Positions 49,201 to 56,604 of a stretch of 64,000 bases of DNA are shown here, piece by piece. The notes beneath the pieces were generated by a model, which was not told the origin of the DNA, did not search any database, and worked only from the letters and a program-made list of their open reading frames with translations. The translations under genes and the position numbers were made by a program. Source of the stretch: Lytechinus pictus (taxonomy: Eukaryota; Echinodermata; Echinoidea; Temnopleuroida; Toxopneustidae). The stretch's first letter is position 1; each line of letters starts with the position of its first letter. The stretch covers positions 28,448,994 to 28,512,993 of the forward strand of contig NC_087252.1 in the NCBI RefSeq assembly GCF_037042905.1. Direction: 5' to 3'.

Positions 49201-52200
49201 TACCAAAAAGTACTTGCAAACAAAAGTGATATCTACTTCCATATCTAAAGTTGTTTCACTTGAATTGAAGTGGGTCAGATACAATAGACAATTTTATCAC
49301 TGATTAATGTAATGTTCATTTGATAGCTTTACTATTATCCTTAAACCATCGTGATTCAGATATTGCTATGCTTTTGTTGTGAGATTTTACAATGGATCAC
49401 ATATGGACATACCGCTACATGCATGCCAGGTATTCAATCTTCTACAGTCTTATCACTTTGTTAGTTGAAAATTATGGAGAGACCAGTGAAATGCATGCTC
49501 TTTCATTAATATTTTATCTTTCCAATGAGAGATGATATTTTTGGTCTCTCCTTATTCTCTTTCTGTTCTTCTCCTTCTTTTGGTTTTCTTTCTTTTCTTC
49601 TTCTTTTCTACTCTCCTCTCCTCTTCTTCCCCTATTATTTCTTCTTCGCCTCTCCCTCTTGATCTTCTTCCACAAGTTTCTTCTTTTTCTGCTCCTACAT
49701 ATTCTCTCTTCATGAGTTTCATTTTGTTTACTGAATAAAATATTGTTTTAATGTATAGACAGCTTAGCCATTATTTCCATACTCTTTTCTTTGTCCTTTT
49801 TTCATTTTCTTTTTTTTCCCCCTTTTTTTTAAGTTCACTTAAAAGAATTCACGTGGCAGCTCCCCCTTCTTAAATTGTAACATTGTCTTTGCTTACAAAT
49901 GCATTCAGATATTTCCACCTGTTTTTTCACCCCTGATTTACAGTGCTTTCTAGAAGTGTGTCCTGGAATGTCGGCTAATGTCAGTTTTTCATCGACAGAG
50001 GATGCTATTGAAAGTGCAATACAGACCATTACTCAGGCAAGCATGGGGGATGATATCTTTAAAGTATCAATGACCTTTCCAACTTTAGATTTTGTTACCT
50101 TAATTAATTGTATGTATCTGATAATTATCTTGGTTGGTTTGAAAATAATAATGGTATTTACATCAAGATTGTTACACCCCCCCCCAAAAAAAAAATCAAA
50201 ATATCTTGTATTGTAGCATATATATTTTCGCAACTTCGCCCAAAGTTTGTATTTTTCCTTCAATTACAATTTTGTTTTAGCCTGTCTTTAATAAGCCGTG
50301 TTAATTCTGTATAAAACTATTCCAAATCATTACTAGATTATTTGACTGTTTATGCCCTAAAACAGCTATGATGATGAATTATCAATTATTGTTTGGGTGC
50401 CTGATTACAAGATTTATTTATTTCTTTTCTCTGAGATAAAACCTTATCCAAAGCTTGGAAAATATTTTGTCTGTAGCTTTCTGATATTTAGGTACTAAAT
50501 TTGTTAGCCATTTATAGCTTCTTTGTAGCTTTGGCCTAGACAAGTTTTTCTTCATTATGTTCTTGCGATGATTTGTTTGTTTTTGCAGCTGATAAAAGAA
50601 CAAGTCAAATTCTACATGTTTCTCAGAAATCAAATCATTTTTATCATTCATAGTAGATTTGGCATTCATAAACAAGTTTGGCCTCATTATTACTGATATT
50701 CTTACAATCATCTGTTTCTTTTTTTTAACAGCTGAAATCTGTCTCAAGCGAAAGGAAGCATTTGGTTTCTCTCATCCAGGATGTCATTCATATCATGCTT
50801 GGTAGAAGCAAATCGTCTCCATCTTTCTATGTAGAATCTGCATTATCAGACCTTCATCAGCTTCTCAAACAAGCAAAACTGATATACAAAGGTATGTTGA
50901 TTAGACTTGAAGGTATCGTGGGGGTGTTGTGGTCTGGTGGTTCGGACTTGTCATCCAATGAGAGGGTCGTTGGTTCGAATCCTAGCCATGGTGTGTTTTC
51001 CTTCAGCAAGAAATTTACCTATTCTGCTGATTTTTATGAGATCAATAATCTCACTCAACTTGATAAAATGAGCCAGGAAGTCAAAAGAAGACGTTGGAAT
51101 TGGGTAGGTCATGTTTTCAGAAAGCAAGATAACATTGTTACATTGCTCTAACATGGAAACCAGGAGGAAAACGTAAAAGGGGTAGACCGAAAACAAAATG
51201 GAGGAGTTCTGTAGAGAAGGAGAGAAATACCTACAGATGGAAGAGTTCGAATGAGGCCAGGGGTTGTGCTAGAGACCGCCAAAAATGGAAAGAAAGCGTG
51301 GAGGTCTTATGTGCCTCAGGGCACGAATGAGTATAGTAGTAGTAGTGCTGAATCCTAAACCAGGTGGAGGTACTGGGGTACCCAGCAGGAATGATTCCTT
51401 GGATGCACTATAGATGGCGCTATACAAATGCCTATTACTATTTTTAATGATTGTTGAAAGGTTGTATACCCGCTGAAATTATGACTTTAAAATATTCCAA
51501 AGAAACCACCTGCATTATATTTTTTCTACAACCAAGCATCACTGAATACCAAAAAGTAATGCACAATGGAATTGAACTTTTATAAAATGGAATCTATATA
51601 AGTAATAAGTAACAAATAGAGCAGCTGCTTCATAGGACATGAGAAATTCAAAACATTTATTTAAAAAAATCATAGCATTCTTACTCCTTGAAGGATTTGT
51701 CAAACCTTCAGCAATATTTTCTCTATGTTTTATTCTTGTACAAAAGAAAAACAAAATTATTGTCAGAGTAAGCTTCGTGCATGTAATTGAGAAAGTTTTG
51801 TGATCCTAGGTTTCATTTTCCTCTTTCATTCCTAGTGCCAGAAACAAGTCGCTCTGATATCAAGAAATCCAAATCAGCGATGTTCCTAGCCAAGAAGAAG
51901 GTGACCTTTTATCTAGCTTGGGTGAGGGAGAACAGAGGAGTCATGAAATTGAAGGCTGCTGAAGTCAAAGTGCTACATAGTAAGTTTATAGCAATTTGAT
52001 GTTGGTATTAAAACTGTTGATTCGTCTATTGCCAACTCGTCCACTCATCACATGGTCTATCTTCATTTATTCTAATGCCATTCCATCCATCAACATTTTG
52101 TCTTACAGCCGTTTGGTCCAATAATCACTTCGTCTAATCACCAGTTCGTCTATGAGCATTTCGTCTTGTAACCAGTTGGTCTAATACCTATTTTCTCTTA

Positions 52201-53022
52201 GTAATTAATTTCGCCCAATTAGACCAAATGGTGTTTGGACTAAATGGCTATTGTACCAGCTGGTTATTAGATGGAATGGTGAGTGGACGAAATGACAATT
52301 GACCATGTGGATGTGGACAAACTGATGGTAGACCAAATGACAGTAGACGAGTTGGTAATTTGACGAATTGACATCGGACCAAACGGAGGTAAAGCATGAT
52401 ATTTCTCTTGTGAGATTGGGAAGAAGAAATAAGATGGAGGAGTAGGGGAAGAAGAGGAGGAAGAAATGATTGAGGTGGAGGAGGAATAGAGAGAGGAACA
52501 AGAGAAGAGAGTAGTAAAAAGAAAGAGGAAAAGGCAAAAGAGAAGTAAGATGAAGAGAAAGAAAAATTAACTCGCCACCCGCCACGGACAGAATCACTCC
52601 TGCGCCATATTAATTTCAAGGAGAAACTTTAAGAGCAGTTTTACATGGACTATGCTAATTTAGCTCTGAATAGCTTTTGATTGGTTTATTGTAAAGAAAA
52701 AGCTTTGTGTGTACTCAGTACAATGTGAAGCATACATCACTATCGTGTATGAGTGTATGAACAATAGACTTGAAGCACTTTGTGTGTATTGTGAATGGCA
52801 GTCTGCTGTATGTGACTCTAGTCGAACGACGTGGCCAAAGAGAAAAGTAAATCAATTTATTATTGTGTCATGAAATATCAATGTTTTGTTTATTTCTCTC
52901 TGTTTTCAGAAACCATGGAGAGGGATGTACAGAAACACGAGTTGGTGAAGGCTGGAGTAGAGAAAAATATTGCGGCAGTGCAACCTAGAAAAACCAGCAA
53001 GCTTATTGAAGAAATCAGCTGA
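37181..53022 (+). CDS. ZNHIT2: Zinc finger HIT domain-containing protein 2 (complete, ten exons)
   Basis: Exons: 37181-37281, 44912-45061, 45828-45970, 46551-46675, 48262-48425, 49360-49429, 49944-50036, 50732-50891, 51836-51979, 52910-53022. Joined, they give 1263 bases: 420 codons plus a stop, close to the roughly 400 residues of vertebrate ZNHIT2. The HIT zinc finger is complete: Cys32, Cys35, Cys44, Cys47, Cys52, Cys56, His62 and Cys65 (YTCPRC, YCSLACY, HSDC). An acidic stretch follows, then LEKRLAGLDL, WTPWW, NVLYCYAFVVRFYNG, and the C-terminal helices ending SKLIEEIS. The family binds RUVBL1/RUVBL2 and links the R2TP chaperone to U5 snRNP assembly. Intron 5 is U12-type and intron 7 is GC-AG. 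All other introns are GT-AG. The start is the first ATG, directly before the finger-containing frame. NDUFS2 converges on it from the right. Confidence 0.94.
37774..37932 (-). pseudogene. Exon-like 52-codon frame in the left palindrome arm
   Basis: The minus-strand frame starts MPNDFSAALTTIVKGAPFIN and includes GHVAVYGDKICREYFPRI. It ends CGG-TGA, where CG|GTGAGT is also a good splice donor. The right-arm copy (41274-41428) keeps the frame and donor but has TAA at 41346-41348. It looks like the first coding exon of a cellular gene caught in the palindrome. I do not recognise the protein. Confidence 0.4.
38028..40269. other. Insertion inside the left palindrome arm
   Basis: No gene seen. It holds the 18-base palindrome AGGGGGACATGTCCCCCT (38070-38087), an ATC repeat (about 39000-39090), purine-rich stretches, and a T-run/G-run junction at about 40052-40080. 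No clear target duplication was found. Confidence 0.6.
40370..40472 (+). promoter_or_regulatory. Promoter-like block with E-boxes and a donor-ended first-exon-like segment
   Basis: Contains TCAGCTGA, the E-box TCACGTGA, and then an exon-like segment ending AAAAT before GTAAGTTCCCC. The mirrored copy lies at about 40925-41040. In each arm the block sits between this segment and the oppositely oriented 52-codon frame, so it resembles a divergent promoter. Confidence 0.3.
42115..42150. repeat. C-run followed by A-run
   Basis: About ten C followed by about 23 A, the same C-then-A composition as at 32268 and 50172. Confidence 0.8.
42283..42450. repeat. Hairpin element with GGTCGACCGATACCGAGG arms
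   Basis: The left arm tcgaccgataccgaggctag and the right arm ctagcctcggtatcggtcga are complementary, and the match continues through aatgaatattcatgatg. No coding content. It lies in ZNHIT2 intron 1. Confidence 0.7.
43166..43791. mobile_element. TTAA-flanked MITE with AGGGATGGTCC inverted ends
   Basis: Begins TTAAAGGGATGGTCCAGGCT; the inverted right end is TTGAGGGATGGTCCGGGCTG. Inverted matches continue inside, including gaatattcattaggtgggct. About 626 bp, non-coding, in ZNHIT2 intron 1. Its interior word ccgattttgatgaaattttc is shared with the element at 54339. Confidence 0.75.
44912..45061 (+). CDS. ZNHIT2: ZNHIT2 exon 2: HIT zinc finger
   Basis: A T-rich tract and CAAAG acceptor precede CVKVQASYTCPRCNISYCSL. 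The exon carries the other seven zinc ligands and ends GG-AAG before GTATGT, phase 2. Confidence 0.95.
45129..45389. repeat. MITE with GTCTTACA / TGTAAGAC ends
   Basis: Same family as 24970-25246 and 57889-58161: ends gtcttacaaagagttgcgat and agctctttgtaagac, interior tgatccgatcaatcg. Inside ZNHIT2 intron 2. Confidence 0.75.
45828..45970 (+). CDS. ZNHIT2: ZNHIT2 exon 3: acidic linker
   Basis: Encodes SDDKKAVLEMLSRLDAEE, then an Asp-rich run and LEKRLAGLDL. Acceptor GATAG and donor GTAAGA, phase 1 at the end. Confidence 0.92.
46551..46675 (+). CDS. ZNHIT2: ZNHIT2 exon 4
   Basis: Acceptor TTCTTCAG. It encodes DKVWEKLTKQERQEFEEVV and ends at the conserved WTPWWTKH before GTAAGT, phase 0. Confidence 0.94.
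47556..47750 (-). repeat. tRNA-derived SINE, minus strand
   Basis: Minus-strand head gcattgtggtccagtggatt with diverged B-box GGGTTCAAATC, then ccctcagcaagagaaat and gtgctgcac-like body. In ZNHIT2 intron 4. Confidence 0.7.
47864..48250 (+). repeat. Truncated copy of a TTAACCCT-ended element
   Basis: Begins TTAACCCTAATTTACCAGGG. It has the G-run/C-run hairpin near 47905-47940 and ccttaagatctcggcc, then follows the interior of the complete copy at 56702-57478. It fades out in the T-rich tract just before ZNHIT2 exon 5. Confidence 0.65.
48262..48425 (+). CDS. ZNHIT2: ZNHIT2 exon 5, ends at a U12-type donor
   Basis: Encodes DRELISEVEEETHKKK to SPLMVFNMINV plus two bases. The following intron starts GTATCCTTT, the exact U12-type donor consensus. 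Confidence 0.93.
48640..48846 (+). pseudogene. L2/CR1-type 3' end
   Basis: One frame reads SVETFKLKLKTYLFK, a typical end of L2-like polyproteins. It is followed by a short untranslated tail, GCGCTATATAAATCAG and an ATT repeat. Inside the U12-type intron of ZNHIT2. Confidence 0.6.
49015..49284 (-). pseudogene. Reverse-transcriptase C-terminal remnant
   Basis: The minus-strand frame has RKSLNNLAPKYLPDCL, RRTRSSEDPL and, in diverged form, TENRPEIEPSLLHPQWNGTN. This resembles the usual C-terminal end of CR1/L2-like proteins after a frameshift. No catalytic part. Confidence 0.6.
49360..49429 (+). CDS. ZNHIT2: ZNHIT2 exon 6
   Basis: Seventy bases encode YCYAFVVRFYNGSHMDIPLH and ACQ. It follows the U12-type acceptor and ends at GTATTC, phase 0. 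Confidence 0.9.
49540..49830 (+). other. Pyrimidine-rich stretch in ZNHIT2 intron 6
   Basis: Strong CT bias (ctccttcttttggttttctt, ctcttcttcccc). The Leu/Ser/Phe-rich frame here is compositional. Confidence 0.7.
49944..50036 (+). CDS. ZNHIT2: ZNHIT2 exon 7, ends at a GC donor
   Basis: Thirty-one codons, CFLEVCPGMSANVSF to IQTITQ. The donor is CAG|GCAAGC, a good non-canonical GC site. The spacing to the next conserved block fits human ZNHIT2 as I recall it. The alternative GT 18 bases on would add ASMGDDIFK-like residues. Confidence 0.85.
50732..50891 (+). CDS. ZNHIT2: ZNHIT2 exon 8
   Basis: Strong T-rich acceptor. Encodes LKSVSSERKHLVSLIQDVIH through LSDLHQLLKQAKLIYK. Donor GTATGT, phase 1. 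Confidence 0.93.
50928..51445 (+). repeat. tRNA-derived SINE interrupted by a retrotransposon fragment
   Basis: Head gtgttgtggtctggtggttc with B-box GGTTCGAATCC, body ccttcagcaagaaattta. It breaks at 51030 and resumes at 51346 with aatcctaaaccaggtgg, ending gatggcgctatacaaatgcc. TGCTGA flanks the insert on both sides (51025-51030 and 51346-51351). In ZNHIT2 intron 8. Confidence 0.8.
51031..51345 (+). pseudogene. 3' end of a non-LTR retrotransposon, nested in the SINE
   Basis: Reading frames with one break encode EVKRRRWNWVGHVFRK, ALTWKPGGKRKRGRPK-like and SVEVLCASGHE segments. This is the characteristic C terminus of RTE/CR1-like endonuclease-RT proteins. It ends in a TAG repeat. The insert is 5'-truncated with a 6-bp target duplication. 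Confidence 0.75.
51836..51979 (+). CDS. ZNHIT2: ZNHIT2 exon 9
   Basis: Acceptor ATTCCTAG. Encodes VPETSRSDIKKSKSAMFLAK and KVTFYLAWVRENRG, a block conserved near the C terminus of the family. Donor GTAAGT, phase 1. Confidence 0.94.
52019..52385. repeat. Fold-back element of short GGTCTAAT / ATTAGACC units, copy 1
   Basis: The left half repeats words such as gtttggtccaataatcactt and cgtctaatcaccagttcgtc. The right half repeats their complements (attagaccaaatgg, tggacgaaatg). Fills much of ZNHIT2 intron 9. Second copy at 55712-56127. Confidence 0.75.
52400..52600. other. Purine-rich stretch
   Basis: AG-rich tract (gaagaggaggaagaaatgat and similar). Frames through it on the minus strand are compositional. 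Confidence 0.7.
52910..53022 (+). CDS. ZNHIT2: ZNHIT2 exon 10 and stop
   Basis: Acceptor GTTTTCAG. Encodes TMERDVQKHELVKAGVEKNI to TSKLIEEIS, then TGA at 53020-53022. The ending matches the family C terminus. Confidence 0.93.
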
Positions 53023-53127
53023 CCTCTCCATTAAACAGTTGGCCACGATGATGAAGGAAGAACTTTCATTTAATTACCCATGTAATGTTTGGAGCTTAAA
53101 CATGCAAAGACTGGGCCATTTTTATGC

Positions 53128-53470
53128 GTAACAAGACTGAGGGGGTGCTGATTCAGCCCCCCCCCCCTTCCCTCGGAACATAGCCATTGACTGAGCGATT
53201 GTGACAAAAACTGGCACGCATGTTACCCAAGGCATTATCTACAAAACTGGTTAAGTCAAATTCACCACAAAATCTCTTTATGTAAACTTAGACATGAAAT
53301 CATAGGTTTGCTCTTTATGTATTAGTAAATAAAGCTCTGGAAATGTCATTTGTTTACCAACTCTTTGTAAGATTCTAATGAAATTTTCCTGTACTTTAGG
53401 AAAGATGTGTATCAATTTTTGCTATACATCTTTGGGGGTGAAACAGACCGCTGCCCCAGTATTTTTAGGG
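53128..53470 (+). repeat. Repeat with GGGGGTGCTGATTCAGCCCCC hairpin, downstream of ZNHIT2
   Basis: A G-run/C-run hairpin (about 53141-53170) is followed by an interior laid out like the element at 56702-57478, including AATAAAGCTC. Right boundary unclear, possibly as far as 53890. Confidence 0.5.
53328..53333 (+). promoter_or_regulatory. Candidate poly(A) signal of ZNHIT2
   Basis: First AATAAA after the ZNHIT2 stop, 306 bases downstream. It lies within repeat-like sequence. Confidence 0.4.
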
Positions 53471-54059
53471 GTAACTTATCTTTCATTGCTATGAAATAGT
53501 ATCGAGATCAGAATTTATAACTGGACCTACAGTAAATTTGCCAATGTTGTTCTTCCGTCGTCCACCTGCCACATGTTGAATATTCAGCCAATTTAAGGTC
53601 ATTTTTAAGCAAATTATGCTAAAAGTGTTTTACATACCTCTTTCCTGTCAATCGGATAGATTTCTTTTATCCCAAAGGTTTGACTCCAGCAAACTTGCAT
53701 TTTTATCTTTGGGTTTAGAGCAGAAATCTGATTTCGTGTATAAATTAGCATAATCAATGAAATCACACATTTTTTTGAAAAAATCAGTTATGCATACCAG
53801 CTGTAATTTTGTTGATTATGCCACAGGGTCTGCCTATTTTCAGCGCAATCGGGTCGGAAACAGACAAGTTCCTGAGTTGTAGGTGATTTACTGTCTCAAA
53901 CAGAATATTTTTACATTAAAAAAGAAATTGTTACAACAAAATATTTGTCTGTGTTGGTGTACTTTGTCGTAAACACACCCACTAACAATAGTCAGGTTTT
54001 TGTCAGAGTGCTTGGTGCGAGAGTATTGCTACTTATACCCTTTGTAGTGATCCCGAATC

Positions 54060-54338
54060 CGGCCGTTAGTCATAGTGTCTTCCTTATTTTTAATTCTTTC
54101 TTGCTCCGGATTTGTGCTTCTTTCTTCTGCTCAGATTACTTCTTTTAATCTCTTTCCCCACTCCTTTCTCACTTTACTCTCAGTGAACTTATCTTTCTGC
54201 TCAACCTTCTTTCTTTCGTTTATCTCTTTCTCTCACCATTTCTTGCCATTTGTATAAGCTGGTCATAATCAGTCATAAAATGTGTATTTTATTTCCCGTA
54301 ACAACAAAGACATAGCTTTAGCCTCCGCCCATATGCTA
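54060..54338. other. Pyrimidine-rich sequence between the genes
   Basis: CT-rich tract with no coding signature. It lies between the convergent ZNHIT2 and NDUFS2 genes. Confidence 0.55.
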
Positions 54339-54877
54339 TTAAAGGACAAGTCCACCCTAACAAAAAACACTGAAAATTTAATCACAATCGGAGGTAAAAT
54401 AAGAAAGTTATGACATTTCACAGTTATATGCACATGCTAGTCGGTATGCAAATTAGGAGACTGATGACATCATCCACTCGCTATTTCTTTTGTATTTCAT
54501 TGTATGAAATATTCTAATTTTCTCCTCATTGTCCAAGTGAAACAATGATTAATTCCTCCCTGAACATGTGAAGTTAGCATTGCTGAATTCTATTTGGTTC
54601 TGTCAAGTTGGTCCTTATTGTGAAATCTCTAAAAAATTAAATATTGTATGATTCAAACAATAATTAACCAAAAGAAATAGTGAGGGACATCATGGACTGT
54701 CTCATTTGTATGTCACTGGATTGTGCAAATCACTGTTTTTTTAAAAACTAAGCGAAACTTTAAAATGTCATAACTTTATTTTACATCCGATTTTGATGAA
54801 ATTTTCAGCATTCTGCTAGTTAGATTTTTCTCTATTTATTCAAATCGACATTTTAACGAGGTGGACTTGACCTTTAA
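54339..54877. mobile_element. TTAA-flanked MITE with AGGACAAGTCCACC ends
   Basis: Left TTAAAGGACAAGTCCACC; right GGTGGACTTGACCTTTAA. The inverted ends differ at one position, and TTAA lies at both boundaries. About 539 bp, non-coding. Interior words are shared with 43166-43791. Confidence 0.8.
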
Positions 54878-55711
54878 GAGACAATGTATCTTTTCCAAAC
54901 TATCCAAAACCAGCTTCATCATACTGTCAATCACATGACTTCATGACATTACAGAAATTAAAAAAACAACACAATATCAATTCAGTTAACTTTATTTTTT
55001 CTTTCAAACAATGGTACTCGTAGCGCTCTGTTTACACTGGCCTGCTATAAGGTTTTAAGTAAACTTTTAACCTGTTAAACATGTTTTGATTTCAGTTTAA
55101 CACATGTACCCCAGACAGGCTGAGGGCTGAACAGGTCAAGGAAATCACAAATTCCTAGTAACATTCAGAAAGTCTTATCTGAAACACTTCTGTTTACCTC
55201 TATATGAGCAAGCTATGTAGTCATAAAATGCAAAAAGTTTTAATACTATAAATATATTCAACACAGTTCATGGCACACACAAGGATGAGCATTGTGACTT
55301 CCTAAGAAATGCATTGCATGTATATATTCAACATTCGTTCCTATAAATCTCTGCTCTTCCAATATTCACTTTTGAGAGGTTGCTTTTACAGGATTTCAAT
55401 ATCTATTGTTTGACCGATTGATTTATTTACAGAATATACATTAAACTTTAAAGTATGTGAAGTAATGATATCTTTCCCTTTTTAAAAAGCATTATTAATT
55501 ATCCTTCACAGAACCAAACCCTATGCTCTATATTTGTTAACATACCTGAAATGTGTGGTTTTTATCATAAGAAAAGGTAATTGTTAACCCCCCAAATATA
55601 AAAATCAATAAACTCAAACTTTTTCGAAAATTGGAATTACAACTAATCATTATTTACAATATTAATACTTTGCTACCGACATCATTAACCAATTGCATAC
55701 TATTATTTGGC
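54878..55711. other. Likely 3' flank of NDUFS2
   Basis: AT-rich, no coding signal. Minus-strand AATAAA motifs occur at 55432-55437 and 54991-54996 and could serve NDUFS2, 1.1-1.6 kb past its stop. Neither can be confirmed from sequence. Confidence 0.4.
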
Positions 55712-56127
55712 GTGGTAAATTGCCAATTCATCTATTTCCAACTGGTCCACTCATCACATGGTCTAACTTAATTTAGTCTAATGCCATTCCGTCCAACATT
55801 TCGTCCAACAACCATTTGGTCCAATCATCACTTTGTCTAATAACCAGTTCATCTATGACCATTTCATCTCATGAACATTTGGTCTAATATCCATTTCATT
55901 GTCTATAACTTTGCCCTATTAACACTTAGTCCAATTAGACCAAATGATACAGTATATGGACTAAATGGCTACTGGACCAATTGGTGATTAGGCGAAATGG
56001 TGAGTGGAAAAAATGGCAATTAGACCATGTGGACAGTGGACGAACTGATGGTAGACCGAATGATAGTAGACGAGTTGGATGAATGGGCTGGCATTAGACC
56101 AATTGATAATGAACCATTTGGTGTTAC
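55712..56127. repeat. Fold-back element of short GGTCTAAT / ATTAGACC units, copy 2
   Basis: Same design as 52019-52385: ccaactggtccactcatcac and ccaatcatcactttgtctaa in the left half, complements in the right half (ggtgattaggcgaaatggtg). Confidence 0.75.
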
Positions 56128-56566
56128 CGTTCCAAAGCCAATGGAAATTCAAGAATTCAGAAGCCAATCGGGTTTAATCAAACTGTTATCTTCCAGATAG
56201 GAGCTCTAAATACAGATTTCACAAACAGTCAACCTGCTTCACCAACTACCCGTATACATGGATAACCTGTGAAAAGACCATTTCCCAAGAATATAATTCC
56301 TCATTGAATGAATCATGTATGTAAGGATCCTGTCCTAAAAAAAAAAAAACTTTCTTTAAATACAGCTTTCGCTTGTAACTGTGATATAATTATAGACAGA
56401 CCCACTTGTACTATCAGTTGAAGATGGGTATTTTCAGTAGATATCATTAAATTATCTCTTCAGGAAAACTTGTGGAATATGTAATCATATCCAACTCCCC
56501 CCCCCCCCTCCCCAAAGATTTCTTGAATTGATGAGTATGTGACGGTCTGAAGATGTGAAGGTAGGT

Positions 56567-56604
56567 CTATCTGTCCACTTCTCCAAACACAACATCCAGT
56601 GTAC
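56567..56604 (-). CDS. NDUFS2: NDUFS2 last coding exon and stop
   Basis: T-rich acceptor ATTGCAG. Thirty-eight bases encode the end [12 protein letters not shown] (the glycine codon spans the junction) and TAG at 56569-56567. Confidence 0.95.

Larger units (their letters stand above)
48426..49359 (+). other. U12-type (minor spliceosome) intron of ZNHIT2
   Basis: The donor GTATCCTTT (48426-48434) matches the U12 consensus at every position. The branch-site-like ATCCTTAAA lies at 49337-49345, with the presumed branch A 15 bases before the terminal AG. There is no polypyrimidine tract, as expected for this class. Splicing joins NV to LYCYAFV in frame. The intron body holds retrotransposon fragments. 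Confidence 0.88.
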
